NCBI GenBank assembly: GCA_036645935.1
Contig: JAVXNE010000015.1
Span: 1-15,457 of the forward strand
Reading direction: 5' to 3'
DNA length: 15,457 nucleotides
From: JAUNBN01 sp036645935
Lineage (GTDB): Bacteria > Bacillota > Clostridia > Oscillospirales > Ruminococcaceae
Below, piece by piece: positions 7,421-14,855 of the stretch. The notes under the pieces are model-generated. The model was not told the origin of the DNA, did no database searches, and saw only the letters and a program-made list of their open reading frames with translations. The first letter of the stretch is position 1; each line of letters opens with the position of its first letter. The translations under genes were made by a program, and so were the position numbers.

Positions 7421-7437
7421 TAGCAATATAAATACAA
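7408..7437 (-). promoter_or_regulatory. Promoter of the flavoprotein gene
   Basis: On the minus strand TTGTAT (7437-7432) and CATAAT (7413-7408) are 18 bp apart. Transcription would begin near 7401, about 36 bases before the ATG at 7365, which supports the shorter start. It overlaps the divergent plus-strand promoter. Confidence 0.5.
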
Positions 7438-7459
7438 CTATTTTCTCGGGGGTGACCTA

Positions 7460-8704
7460 ATGAATCAACAACGCTCACAAGACGACGGTGGGCCGCGAGT
7501 TCCCTGCGCGCCGCTCTACACGTTCGCATGTGCGCTCTCGCGCCGCTTTTTCGAGCGCCGATACGGCCTTGTCATCGACAACGAGCCAATGAAGTCTCTG
7601 AAAGGCCCGCTGCTTGTGCTCAGCAATCATGAGAGCAACTACGACTTTCTGATTGCCGCAAGCGCGCTGTTGCCGATAAAGCTCAACTTCATGGTCACAA
7701 CCTACTTTTTTCATCAGCGCCAGCTCAAACAGCTTCTGCATTTTATGGGATGTATACCCAAGCGGCAATTTCTGCCCGATGTGAGTTCGATAAAGTCGGT
7801 GCTTCGCGTGCGCGCCCGCGGTGGAAGTGTCGCGATTTTTCCCGAAGGTCAGGTGTGCTATTCGGGTGAGACCGCAAGCATCGATCCCGGAATAGGAAAG
7901 CTCATCAAAAAACTTGAAGTCACTGTCGTCACCCACACCGTTCGCGGCAATTACCTGACTGCGCCAAAATGGGCAAACGGAGCTAAATACAGCGGACGTG
8001 TCAGCAGCCAGGTGCGCGTGCTCCTCACTCCCGAACAGGTGCGTGAGCTCTCGGTTGCCGAGATAAATTCGCGCGTCTCACAGGCGCTGTCCTACAACGA
8101 GTTCGATTGGCAGCGCACCGCGCGAGTGCCATTCTCCCCGGATCGAAAGGCAGACGGTCTCGAGACCATACTCTATCGCTGCCCCTCTTGTGAACACGAC
8201 TACTCGATGAACGCCGACGGAGGGTCGCTCCTGTGCTCCAACTGCGGCTATCGGGTGAGCTTCGACAAGTTCGGATTTTTCACATCCGAATCCGGCACGA
8301 CTCGCTTTGATGATATCCCTAGCTGGTATCGCTGGGAGTATGACTGCGCCGAACAGGAGTCGCTGGCAGACGGAATCTCTCTCACCCAGCCCTGTACGCT
8401 ATACAAAACCGTTGAGGGAAAGCACGGCTACATCGTTTGCGGTACGGGGACGATGATTGCCGACGCGCATGGTATTCGCTATGAGGGCGATCGATTTGGC
8501 GATCCGTTCACGCTTGCAGCGCATGTTGAACACCAGAGCAACGTCACCCACAGCGCCGACGTGCACGCGATCGATATTGAGGGTGACGACGCAAACTATT
8601 CGCTCGCACCTGCCGAGCGACGCTCAATGGCAAAGTTCATCATACTGTATCAGATAGCCCGCGCGCAATTTGAATCTCATAAACATTCACGCGACAACGA
8701 ATAG
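7460..8704 (+). CDS. PlsC-like acyltransferase with C-terminal zinc ribbon
   Basis: The N-terminal domain (about 30-215) is a lysophospholipid/glycerol-phosphate acyltransferase of the PlsC type. It has the catalytic HX4D in LSNHESNYDFL (H57, D62) and the FPEG motif (127-130). It would transfer an acyl chain to a lysophosphatidic acid-like acceptor at the inner face of the membrane. The protein is 414 residues, far longer than the roughly 200-250 residues usual for PlsC. The extra part begins with a zinc ribbon (C241, C244, C259, C262: YRCPSCEHDY and LLCSNCGY), then about 150 residues with no family recognised. The ATG at 7460 follows a strong GGGGGTG (7448-7454). Its stop lies 10 bp from the stop of the convergent hydrolase gene, with no clear terminator between. 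The acceptor may be a lipid other than lysophosphatidate. Confidence 0.87.
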   Translation: MNQQRSQDDGGPRVPCAPLYTFACALSRRFFERRYGLVIDNEPMKSLKGPLLVLSNHESNYDFLIAASALLPIKLNFMVTTYFFHQRQLKQLLHFMGCIPKRQFLPDVSSIKSVLRVRARGGSVAIFPEGQVCYSGETASIDPGIGKLIKKLEVTVVTHTVRGNYLTAPKWANGAKYSGRVSSQVRVLLTPEQVRELSVAEINSRVSQALSYNEFDWQRTARVPFSPDRKADGLETILYRCPSCEHDYSMNADGGSLLCSNCGYRVSFDKFGFFTSESGTTRFDDIPSWYRWEYDCAEQESLADGISLTQPCTLYKTVEGKHGYIVCGTGTMIADAHGIRYEGDRFGDPFTLAAHVEHQSNVTHSADVHAIDIEGDDANYSLAPAERRSMAKFIILYQIARAQFESHKHSRDNE

Positions 8705-8714
8705 CTCCGGGCCT

Positions 8715-9671
8715 CTAAACGAAATATTTATCCTCAAACTCAAAAACCGTTTTTTTGTAGAGTTCGGGGTTTTGAAAATAGCTCACGCCGTGCGTCGCGC
8801 CGCCCACGATCAGCAGTTCTTTCGGAGCGGTGCAAGCGTCGTATAGCTCGTAGACCATTTGGACCGGAACCGTCCTGTCGGCGTCGCCATGAATGAACAG
8901 CATCGGGACAGCGCTCTTCTCCACCGCGCGCACCGCAGCAATATCGCGGAAGCTGAACCCACACACGAGCCGATTTATAATGCTCGCGATTTCAACGGCA
9001 ATAACTTTGAACGGAACCGCGCGGTAGCTTTTGCGCACGACGTTTAAAATCGCGCCGTATGCAGTTGAATACCCGCAGTCTTCCACAGCGCAGCGGACGC
9101 ATTCGGGAAGCGGCTGTGCGCTCATTAGCATGACCGTTTCGGCTCCCATCGATATCCCGTGTAACACGACATTTTTAGGCTGTCCCGCCTTTTCCAAGGC
9201 GGCGGGCAGCCAGCGCAGCATGTCGCGGCTCTCGGGCAGTCCCATTCCAATAAAGCGGCCGCCGCTTTTGCCGTGAGCGCGCTGGTCTGCGATAAATACG
9301 TCGAGCCCACGATCGATATACATCTGCGCAATGAAACCCATCTCTCCCGAAACGCACTGATGTCCGTGCGCGACAAACGCAAGACCGCGTGAGGGGGCAG
9401 GCGCGCGCAGTATATGTCCGACAAGCAGAAGTCCATCGTCCGACTTTATCACAATTCTTTCAAGGGGCTGCTTGTTCCACCAAATATTCCCCGCAGCCGC
9501 AACGATTCGGTAGTCCGTGCCTCCCGAGGGAAGAAACGCGGTTTCGTCGCTCACCCCGTCGTAATTGTGGTCACTTCGGTCGGTGCGAACTATCGTTTCC
9601 CAAAAAACTCCCGCGCCCACCAAGACAAGCGTCAGAGCGGCGCCAAGCACGATTGCGATTGCAACTGTCAT
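8715..9671 (-). CDS. Membrane-anchored alpha/beta hydrolase
   Basis: A 318-residue serine hydrolase of the alpha/beta fold. An N-terminal hydrophobic segment (about 3-23) with little charge before it acts as a membrane anchor or uncleaved signal, so the catalytic domain is probably outside the cytoplasm. Fold landmarks are the oxyanion HG (102-103, VAHGH), the ADQRAHGKSGG segment (129-138), the nucleophile elbow HGISMGA (S174), a likely acid in HGDADRTVP (D265) and GATHG (H294). This order matches bacterial BEM46/YqkD-like hydrolases; the substrate, an ester, lipid or amide, cannot be given. The ATG at 9671 has GGGAGAG 7 bases upstream, and its own promoter lies at 9712-9740. It is divergent from the FkbH operon. 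Confidence 0.88.
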   Translation of the reverse strand: MTVAIAIVLGAALTLVLVGAGVFWETIVRTDRSDHNYDGVSDETAFLPSGGTDYRIVAAAGNIWWNKQPLERIVIKSDDGLLLVGHILRAPAPSRGLAFVAHGHQCVSGEMGFIAQMYIDRGLDVFIADQRAHGKSGGRFIGMGLPESRDMLRWLPAALEKAGQPKNVVLHGISMGAETVMLMSAQPLPECVRCAVEDCGYSTAYGAILNVVRKSYRAVPFKVIAVEIASIINRLVCGFSFRDIAAVRAVEKSAVPMLFIHGDADRTVPVQMVYELYDACTAPKELLIVGGATHGVSYFQNPELYKKTVFEFEDKYFV

Positions 9672-9711
9672 TCGAGCACTCTCCCGATTGCGACAAATTA
9701 ATATCTCCTAA

Positions 9712-9740
9712 ATAATAACATAACGCGCGTTCACTTTCAA
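9712..9740 (-). promoter_or_regulatory. Promoter of the alpha/beta hydrolase gene
   Basis: On the minus strand TTGAAA (9740-9735), a 17-bp spacer and TATTAT (9717-9712) make a good sigma-A promoter. The start near 9705 lies 34 bases before the ATG at 9671. An AGGAG at 9709-9705 coincides with the start point and is not the ribosome-binding site in use. Confidence 0.7.
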
Positions 9741-9785
9741 TTTACAAAGAGGTTTTGAGTGTCCGTTTTTTCTTGCACGTGCGGT

Positions 9786-9814
9786 TTGCATATTGTATTG
9801 ATAACTATTATAAT
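9786..9814 (+). promoter_or_regulatory. Promoter of the FkbH-ACP-MaoC-SDR operon
   Basis: TTGCAT (9786-9791) and a perfect TATAAT (9809-9814) are separated by exactly 17 bp. The predicted start near 9821 gives a 46-base leader before the ATG at 9867. This excludes the in-frame upstream ATG at 9759 as start. It has the same -35 and -10 boxes and the same spacing as rrn promoter P1. Confidence 0.8.
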
Positions 9815-9866
9815 ATCCTTGCCGGCCGGATTTATTTCGGCCATATCACCTGCGACGGAGGTTTTG

Positions 9867-11642
9867 ATGCCGGACTACCCGTTTGACTGCGCTGAAGTTC
9901 TGAAAAATCGGCGCGCACTCAAAAAAAAGCTCCTTCAACGGGACGATCTGCTCGAGCGCCGAATCGCGTTGCTCTCGGGCTCAACTGTCGGCGTGCTGAA
10001 AGATCTGCTCGAGATATTTCTGCTCGATTGGGGCATTCGCCCCGTCTTCTTTGAGGGGGCATACGGACGCTTTTACGAGGATGCTGTCTTTGACGAAGGA
10101 GCGCTCGCGCGATTCAAACCCGACGTCTTATATATTCACACGAGCGTGCGCGATATCGAGCTTCCGCGCGCCGGAGAAAGCGCTGCAGACTGTGACGCGC
10201 GCCTTGACACGGTGTTCGGGCGCTTTCGCGAAATATGGGACGGTGTGGGCGACAAGCTCGGTTGCGCCGTCATTCAAAACAACTTTGATTTTCCGCGTCT
10301 GCGCGTCATGGGGAATTATGAAGCCACTGCATACAGCGGCAAGTTGCGCTTTGTAAATCGCCTCAACGAGCGCTTTGCGTGTTATGCGGACACGCATCGC
10401 AATTTCTATATTAACGACCTCTGCTGGCTGTCGGCGTTTTACGGTCTCGACCGTTTTTCTGACCCGACGGCCTATAATGCTTATAAATACGCCGTCGCGC
10501 CCGAGTCGATGCCGCTGCTTGCCCATTCGATCGCATCGATCATCAAGGCGCTGTTCGGCAAAAACAAAAAAGCTCTGCTGCTCGATCTTGACAACACCCT
10601 GTGGGGCGGCGTCATCGGCGACGACGGACTCGGCGGCATTCGCCTCGGACGGGAGAATCCCGAGGGCATCGCCTATGCGGACGTGCAGCAGTATGCGAGC
10701 GAGCTTCCCGCCATCGGGATTCTGCTCGGCGTCTGCTCTAAAAACGACGACGCTATCGCTAGAAGCGGTTTTGCCCACCCGTCATCTATACTGACCACTG
10801 GGGATTTCGCGACTTTTAAAGCCAACTGGGATCCAAAGCCGCTCAACCTCGAGCGCAGTGCAAGCGAGCTGAATATCGGGACTGATTCCCTTGTTTTGGC
10901 AGACGACAATCCCGCAGAGCGCGAGCTGGTGCGCGGAACCGGCCTCGGAGTCGCGACGCCCGAGCTCACCGTTGCAGAACGCTTTGCCGAGACGATTGCA
11001 AATGCAGGCTATTTCGAGGTTGTCGCTCTCTCTCAAGACGACGCGAAGCGAGCGGAGATGTACCGCCAAAACATCGCGCGCACCGGTGCGCAAAGCGGAT
11101 TTGCGGACTACTCGGATTATCTGCGTTCTCTTGAGATGCGCGCTTATTTTTCGCCATTCAGTCCCGGTGCCGCTGAGCGCTTGACACAGCTCGCAAACAA
11201 GACAAATCAATTCAACCTCACGACGCGGCGCTATACCTCTGGAGAACTCGAGGCAAAATCCCGCAACGAGCGGTGCATCACGATATGCGGGCGGTTGGAG
11301 GACAAGTTCGGAGATAACGGAATCGTGACCGAGCTTGTCGGGAATATCGAGGGGGATACGCTTGACATCGAGCTGTGGCTCATGAGCTGCCGCGTCTTTA
11401 AGCGCGAGCTCGAGCTTGCGGCGTTCGATGAACTGGTGCGGTTGTGCCGTGAGCGCGGGGTGCACAGGATAACGGGAGCTTATTTTGCAACTCCAAAGAA
11501 CGCCCTCGTCGCGGAGTTCTACCGCTCTCTCGGGTTCAGACAGACAGGGGTCGAGGATCTCGGAACTGTCTGGAGCTATGATATTCCGAAGAATTACGAA
11601 AACAAAAATCGCACAATTGAGGTACTTCATGAGCAGAAATGA
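9867..11642 (+). CDS. FkbH-like HAD-IIIC family protein
   Basis: The 591-residue protein has the three-part build of free-standing FkbH-like proteins. The N-terminal region (about 30-215) resembles the SGNH-like part (LSGSTVGVLKDLLEIF, FKPDVLYIH, IQNNFD). The HAD-IIIC domain (about 233-385) has motif I DLDNTLWGG with nucleophile D240 and D242, and motif IV LADDNPAE (344-351). The C-terminal GNAT-like part (about 395-575) contains NQFNLTTRRYT and WLMSCRVF. Characterised FkbH proteins load a three-carbon glyceryl unit from 1,3-bisphosphoglycerate onto an acyl carrier protein. The carrier protein gene directly follows, overlapping by 14 bp. ATG 9867 has GGAGG 5 bases upstream, and similarity starts there. 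Loading of glycerate is inferred from the family; other small hydroxyacids are possible. Confidence 0.92.
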   Translation: MPDYPFDCAEVLKNRRALKKKLLQRDDLLERRIALLSGSTVGVLKDLLEIFLLDWGIRPVFFEGAYGRFYEDAVFDEGALARFKPDVLYIHTSVRDIELPRAGESAADCDARLDTVFGRFREIWDGVGDKLGCAVIQNNFDFPRLRVMGNYEATAYSGKLRFVNRLNERFACYADTHRNFYINDLCWLSAFYGLDRFSDPTAYNAYKYAVAPESMPLLAHSIASIIKALFGKNKKALLLDLDNTLWGGVIGDDGLGGIRLGRENPEGIAYADVQQYASELPAIGILLGVCSKNDDAIARSGFAHPSSILTTGDFATFKANWDPKPLNLERSASELNIGTDSLVLADDNPAERELVRGTGLGVATPELTVAERFAETIANAGYFEVVALSQDDAKRAEMYRQNIARTGAQSGFADYSDYLRSLEMRAYFSPFSPGAAERLTQLANKTNQFNLTTRRYTSGELEAKSRNERCITICGRLEDKFGDNGIVTELVGNIEGDTLDIELWLMSCRVFKRELELAAFDELVRLCRERGVHRITGAYFATPKNALVAEFYRSLGFRQTGVEDLGTVWSYDIPKNYENKNRTIEVLHEQK

Positions 11643-11871
11643 AATTTTTGATCGGATGACAGAGGTCTTTCGCGATAATTTCGACGACGATTCGATAGTT
11701 TTAACCGAGTCCACAACATCTGACGACATTGAAGACTGGGACAGCCTTGAACAGATAAACATACTTGTCGCGCTTGAGCGTGTATTTTCAACAAAGTTTT
11801 CGGTAAACGACGTTGAAAACCTCAAAAATGTAGGCGAGATGGTAGATCTGATCGAGCGACACCTCGCCTGA
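11629..11871 (+). CDS. Acyl carrier protein, dedicated to this operon
   Basis: The 80-residue acidic helical protein carries the phosphopantetheine attachment motif DWDSLEQINIL, with S39 as the modified serine. Length and the four-helix pattern fit a carrier protein (phosphopantetheine-binding family). It starts inside the end of the FkbH-like gene (14-bp overlap), with GAGG (11619-11622) 6 bases before the ATG, so the two are translationally coupled. The DSLEQI form differs from the DSLDxVE of typical fatty-acid AcpP, supporting a special-purpose carrier that holds the small acyl group handled by FkbH, MaoC and SDR proteins. Modification by a phosphopantetheinyl transferase encoded elsewhere is required. 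Confidence 0.93.
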   Translation: MSRNEIFDRMTEVFRDNFDDDSIVLTESTTSDDIEDWDSLEQINILVALERVFSTKFSVNDVENLKNVGEMVDLIERHLA

Positions 11872-11886
11872 ATACAGGAAGAAAAA

Positions 11887-12303
11887 ATGAACCGTTATGC
11901 GATATCAGATTTGAAAATCGGCCATACCGAGAGTTTTTCCGCAACCGTTTCATCCGAGATGCTGAAGAACTTTCGCGAGCTTTCGGGTGATATCAACCCA
12001 CTGCACAACGACGAGAATTACGCCCGCTCCCGCGGATACGTCGGGCGGGTGGTTTTCGGAATGCTTGTCGCCTCGCTCTATTCAACGCTCGCGGGGGTGT
12101 ATCTGCCCGGTGAGCGCTGCCTTTTGCACGAGGTCAATATCAAATTCAAAAAGCCTGTTTTTGTCGGGGACACACTGACGGTGAGCGGCACTGTGGCCGA
12201 TGTGAGTGAGACTTTTTCACGCATCGAGATTGACGCGCGCATTGTAAACCAGTGCGGCGAAACGGTCAACCGCGCGAGGATAATCGCAGGCATAATCGAT
12301 TAG
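11887..12303 (+). CDS. MaoC-like hot-dog hydratase
   Basis: A 138-residue single hot-dog domain of the MaoC/(R)-specific enoyl hydratase type. The catalytic hydratase-2 motif is complete: SGDINPLHND with D35, N37 and H40. The downstream GRVVFGMLVASLYSTLAG helix and INIKFKKPVFVGDTL strand are typical. Family members add water to a trans-2-enoyl-CoA or -ACP to give an (R)-3-hydroxyacyl thioester, or run in reverse. The ribosome-binding site AGGAAG (11876-11881) is 5 bases before the ATG. Its place between the carrier-protein and reductase genes suggests that it works on the same carrier-bound intermediate. Which direction it runs in the cell cannot be told. Confidence 0.93.
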   Translation: MNRYAISDLKIGHTESFSATVSSEMLKNFRELSGDINPLHNDENYARSRGYVGRVVFGMLVASLYSTLAGVYLPGERCLLHEVNIKFKKPVFVGDTLTVSGTVADVSETFSRIEIDARIVNQCGETVNRARIIAGIID

Positions 12304-12320
12304 TGAAAGGCTGTGAAAGC

Positions 12321-13052
12321 ATGTCGGAACAACGCAAAACCGCAACGCTTGTGCTCGGCGCCGACAGCGACATGGGCGTCGAGATAATAAGGGGCCTCGC
12401 GGGTACGGTAATAGCACACTGCTACGCCGCGCCCGAACTTCTTGAGCCGCTTTGTGTCGGCGACCGCGAGCTGATTTCAATCAGCGGCGATCTCTCGGAC
12501 CTTGATGGAATTGGAGCGCTCATATCGCAGATCGAGCAGCTCGATTTTGATATCTCCAAACTCGTTCATCTCCCAAGCGCTCCAGCGCGGCTTGAGCGCT
12601 TCCGCGAATTCGACGCGCGTCGTTTTGAGCGCGATTTCAACATATCGTTCATGAGCGCGGCGCTTGCCTGCCGCGCATTTGTTCCCGCCATGGCAAAGCG
12701 ACGGTTTGGCCGCGTCGTGTTTATGCTCAGCTCCTACACGATCGGCCCGCCACCTAAATTTCTTGCAAGCTATGTTGCGTGCAAGAGCGCGCTCGGAGGA
12801 CTTGTGCGCTCACTCGCGGTGGAATACGCGGAAAAGGGCGTCTGTATAAACGCTGTCGCGCCCTCGATGGCCGACACGAAATTCCTCTCAACGCTCGCCG
12901 ATTTTACAATTGGACAAAACGCCAGGAGCAACCCCACCGGACGCCTCGCGACCCCTGCGGACATCGCACCGGCAGTGCTGCATCTGATCCGCGACGACAA
13001 TGAGTATACGACAGGCGCAGTGATCCCGATAACCGGAGGGAGCGCGTTCTGA
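12321..13052 (+). CDS. Short-chain dehydrogenase/reductase (FabG-like ketoreductase)
   Basis: A 243-residue SDR with the tetrad N108 (FNIS), S138 (LSS), Y151 and K155 (SYVACKSAL). The C-terminal TGRLATPADIAPAVLHLI and TGAVIPITGGSAF are characteristic of FabG-type 3-oxoacyl-ACP reductases. The expected reaction is NAD(P)H-linked reduction of a 3-oxoacyl thioester or its reverse. Two features are odd. The cofactor loop LGADSDMG (12-19) has Asp in place of the middle glycine of TGxxxGxG, and the NNAG motif is replaced by HLPSAP (83-88). The enzyme may thus have shifted in cofactor or substrate use, though the catalytic residues remain. ATG 12321 has AAAGG 10 bases upstream. The stop shares one base with the next start (TGATG), implying coupling. 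Confidence 0.92.
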   Translation: MSEQRKTATLVLGADSDMGVEIIRGLAGTVIAHCYAAPELLEPLCVGDRELISISGDLSDLDGIGALISQIEQLDFDISKLVHLPSAPARLERFREFDARRFERDFNISFMSAALACRAFVPAMAKRRFGRVVFMLSSYTIGPPPKFLASYVACKSALGGLVRSLAVEYAEKGVCINAVAPSMADTKFLSTLADFTIGQNARSNPTGRLATPADIAPAVLHLIRDDNEYTTGAVIPITGGSAF

Positions 13053-14071
13053 TGGACGACGTCATCATATCTCGGCTTGTCGAAAGCGAGCTTTCCGCTT
13101 TCAGAGAATTTTGTCTCGCCGCGTGGGGCGAGTTTCATCCGCTCGTGCACGATGAGCGCATGTTCGATGTTTACTATCGACGCGCCGACGGGCTTGATTT
13201 CGTCTGTGCACAAGACGGCAAAACAGGAGAGTTTCTCTCTGTGTGCGGCTATATAAAAACAAACTCATCGGCTCGCCCCGATATTTGGATATCTTTTCTC
13301 GTGTCGAAAAAAGGCGCTCCGTTTGGCCTTTCCTACAGGCTGTTCGATTTCATCATCGATCTCACGGCGGCGCGCTCAATCGGCTGCAACAACATACGAA
13401 AAAAAACAAGCGGACTTTACACCTTTCGAGGGTGGACTTTCGGCGCGCTCACTCAATACTATCGCCTAAACGGAGAATTTGACAGTTATACTCTTTGCAA
13501 TATATATCACAAAGATATACCCGCAGTTGTGGGCACGTCGATTTGCGCCTCACCCGTCTGCACAAGAGAGGAGCTGCTCTGCTTTGAAGACCCCGTTTTT
13601 TCGAAAAACAAGCCTTATAAAGACGTCGATTACATTGCCGCACGATATCTTGACTATCCGTGGTTTACTTACAAGCTCGTCGGGCTGTCGGACGGGGAGA
13701 GCCCACTCGCGCTCGTTGTTTATCGCATCGTCAATGCGGGGGGTGTGCGCGTGCTTCGGGTTGTCGACTATATCGGGGATCGCGAGGCGCTCCCCGCAGC
13801 AGGGCGATATCTCGACGGACAAATGCGCGAATTGCGCGCCGAATTCTGCGACTGGTACGCCGCCGGTTTAAGCGATTGTGACATGCTCCGCGCAGGATTT
13901 ATTCCGCGTACACTTGACGATTGCAATGTCATCCCGAACTATCTTGAGCCGCCGCTCATAAAAAATGTCGACTTCTTTTATTTCACAAGCGACCCGGACG
14001 GCTATGCCGTTTTTAAGGCGGACGGCGACCAAGACCGTCCCAATCTGATTTCACCGGAGGCGCTTAAATGA
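13052..14071 (+). CDS. GNAT-like acyltransferase of the surface-glycan type (DQDRPN tail)
   Basis: A 339-residue protein that appears to hold two GNAT-like halves. The first (about 1-150) has LSVCGYIKT, a DIWISFLVSKKGAPFGLSYRLFDF stretch in the place of motif A, and an IGCNN...GWTFG segment. The second (about 190-320) is less clear. The C-terminal GDQDRPN (325-331) recalls, from memory, uncharacterised GNAT-related proteins in O-antigen, capsule and nonulosonate sugar loci. Within this operon it is the best candidate for moving the carrier-bound acyl group to an acceptor, for example an amino sugar. That is inference; no classic RxxGxG pyrophosphate loop is obvious. The ATG overlaps the SDR stop by one base, with GGAGGG upstream, and the stop overlaps the lipoprotein start as ATGA. 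Confidence 0.65.
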   Translation: MDDVIISRLVESELSAFREFCLAAWGEFHPLVHDERMFDVYYRRADGLDFVCAQDGKTGEFLSVCGYIKTNSSARPDIWISFLVSKKGAPFGLSYRLFDFIIDLTAARSIGCNNIRKKTSGLYTFRGWTFGALTQYYRLNGEFDSYTLCNIYHKDIPAVVGTSICASPVCTREELLCFEDPVFSKNKPYKDVDYIAARYLDYPWFTYKLVGLSDGESPLALVVYRIVNAGGVRVLRVVDYIGDREALPAAGRYLDGQMRELRAEFCDWYAAGLSDCDMLRAGFIPRTLDDCNVIPNYLEPPLIKNVDFFYFTSDPDGYAVFKADGDQDRPNLISPEALK

Positions 14072-14850
14072 AAAAGCTAACGCTGTTGCTGTTTGCCGTG
14101 ATGCTGACGATGTCACTTTTTGGCTGTGCTGCGCACGACGCTCCACAAACGCTGCCCGGAACAGATCCCCCGCCACAGGAAACCGCACCGCCGGGGCCGC
14201 CTGTACCGCCCGAAACTCCGTCGGTTCAAACGGAGCTGCTGAAATTTGACAAGCCTCATATCGAGGTGCAGGATTTTGAATTAAAGCAGCTGATTGAAAT
14301 CGCGCGTCCGTTTTTTGTATATTCCACTCCATTTGGCAACGTCTTTGAGCTGACCGATTCCGCGATGTTTTTCGCGGCGGTAACCCGCCTCGACTCGGCG
14401 TTCGCCCCGCTCGACGACGGCTATTCCTATTCGCTTGAAATAAGCGAGCTCAAGCCTGTCATCCACTCAATTTTCGGTCCAGATGCCGCGCTCTCCGAGA
14501 CGTGGCAATCGGGAAATTATGAGCCTTATCTCGTCGATGCCGCAGCGGGAACAATTGTGAAATACAGCCTCGGCCAGCCCGGGCGCTTTTTCTTCCCATA
14601 CGCCTGCGTCGCGAGCGAAGGAGGCTATGAGCTGTGGCTGCTCGATTTGAACGACCCGCTTTTCTCCAATGTCTATCCTGACATAGTTCAGCGCTGTGAC
14701 GAGAGCGCTGTGACGTGGGACATGATCGCGCCCTATGCCCGCGAGCTGCAAGCGAGCATTTTCACTTTTTCAAAACAACGGAACGGAGAATTTTACATAT
14801 CTGCTTTCCGTTTCCGAAACCTTAAAACCAACGCGCAGGAATTATCATAA
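14068..14850 (+). CDS. Lipoprotein of unknown function
   Basis: The 260-residue product starts with a lipoprotein signal peptide: MKK, a hydrophobic core, and the lipobox LFGC with C20 as the lipidated residue. A proline-rich spacer of about 30 residues (25-52, PPPQETAPPGPP) holds the folded domain away from the membrane. The rest (about 55-260) contains no domain I recognise; it is rich in aromatic and acidic residues with alternating strands. It is the last gene of the FkbH operon, overlapping the preceding stop by 4 bp (ATGA), with GGAGG (14056-14060) as ribosome-binding site. Tight coupling to an acyl-transfer pathway suggests a role at the outer face of the membrane, perhaps binding or positioning the modified product. 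This is a guess from context. Confidence 0.8.
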   Translation: MKKLTLLLFAVMLTMSLFGCAAHDAPQTLPGTDPPPQETAPPGPPVPPETPSVQTELLKFDKPHIEVQDFELKQLIEIARPFFVYSTPFGNVFELTDSAMFFAAVTRLDSAFAPLDDGYSYSLEISELKPVIHSIFGPDAALSETWQSGNYEPYLVDAAAGTIVKYSLGQPGRFFFPYACVASEGGYELWLLDLNDPLFSNVYPDIVQRCDESAVTWDMIAPYARELQASIFTFSKQRNGEFYISAFRFRNLKTNAQELS

Positions 14851-14855
14851 AGCAT

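Noticed and set aside
9759..9866. N-terminal hydrophobic extension of the FkbH-like protein from an ATG at 9759
   Set aside because: The strong promoter at 9786-9814 lies within it, and GGAGG at 9857-9861 points to the ATG at 9867. FkbH-like proteins are cytoplasmic and lack such a segment.
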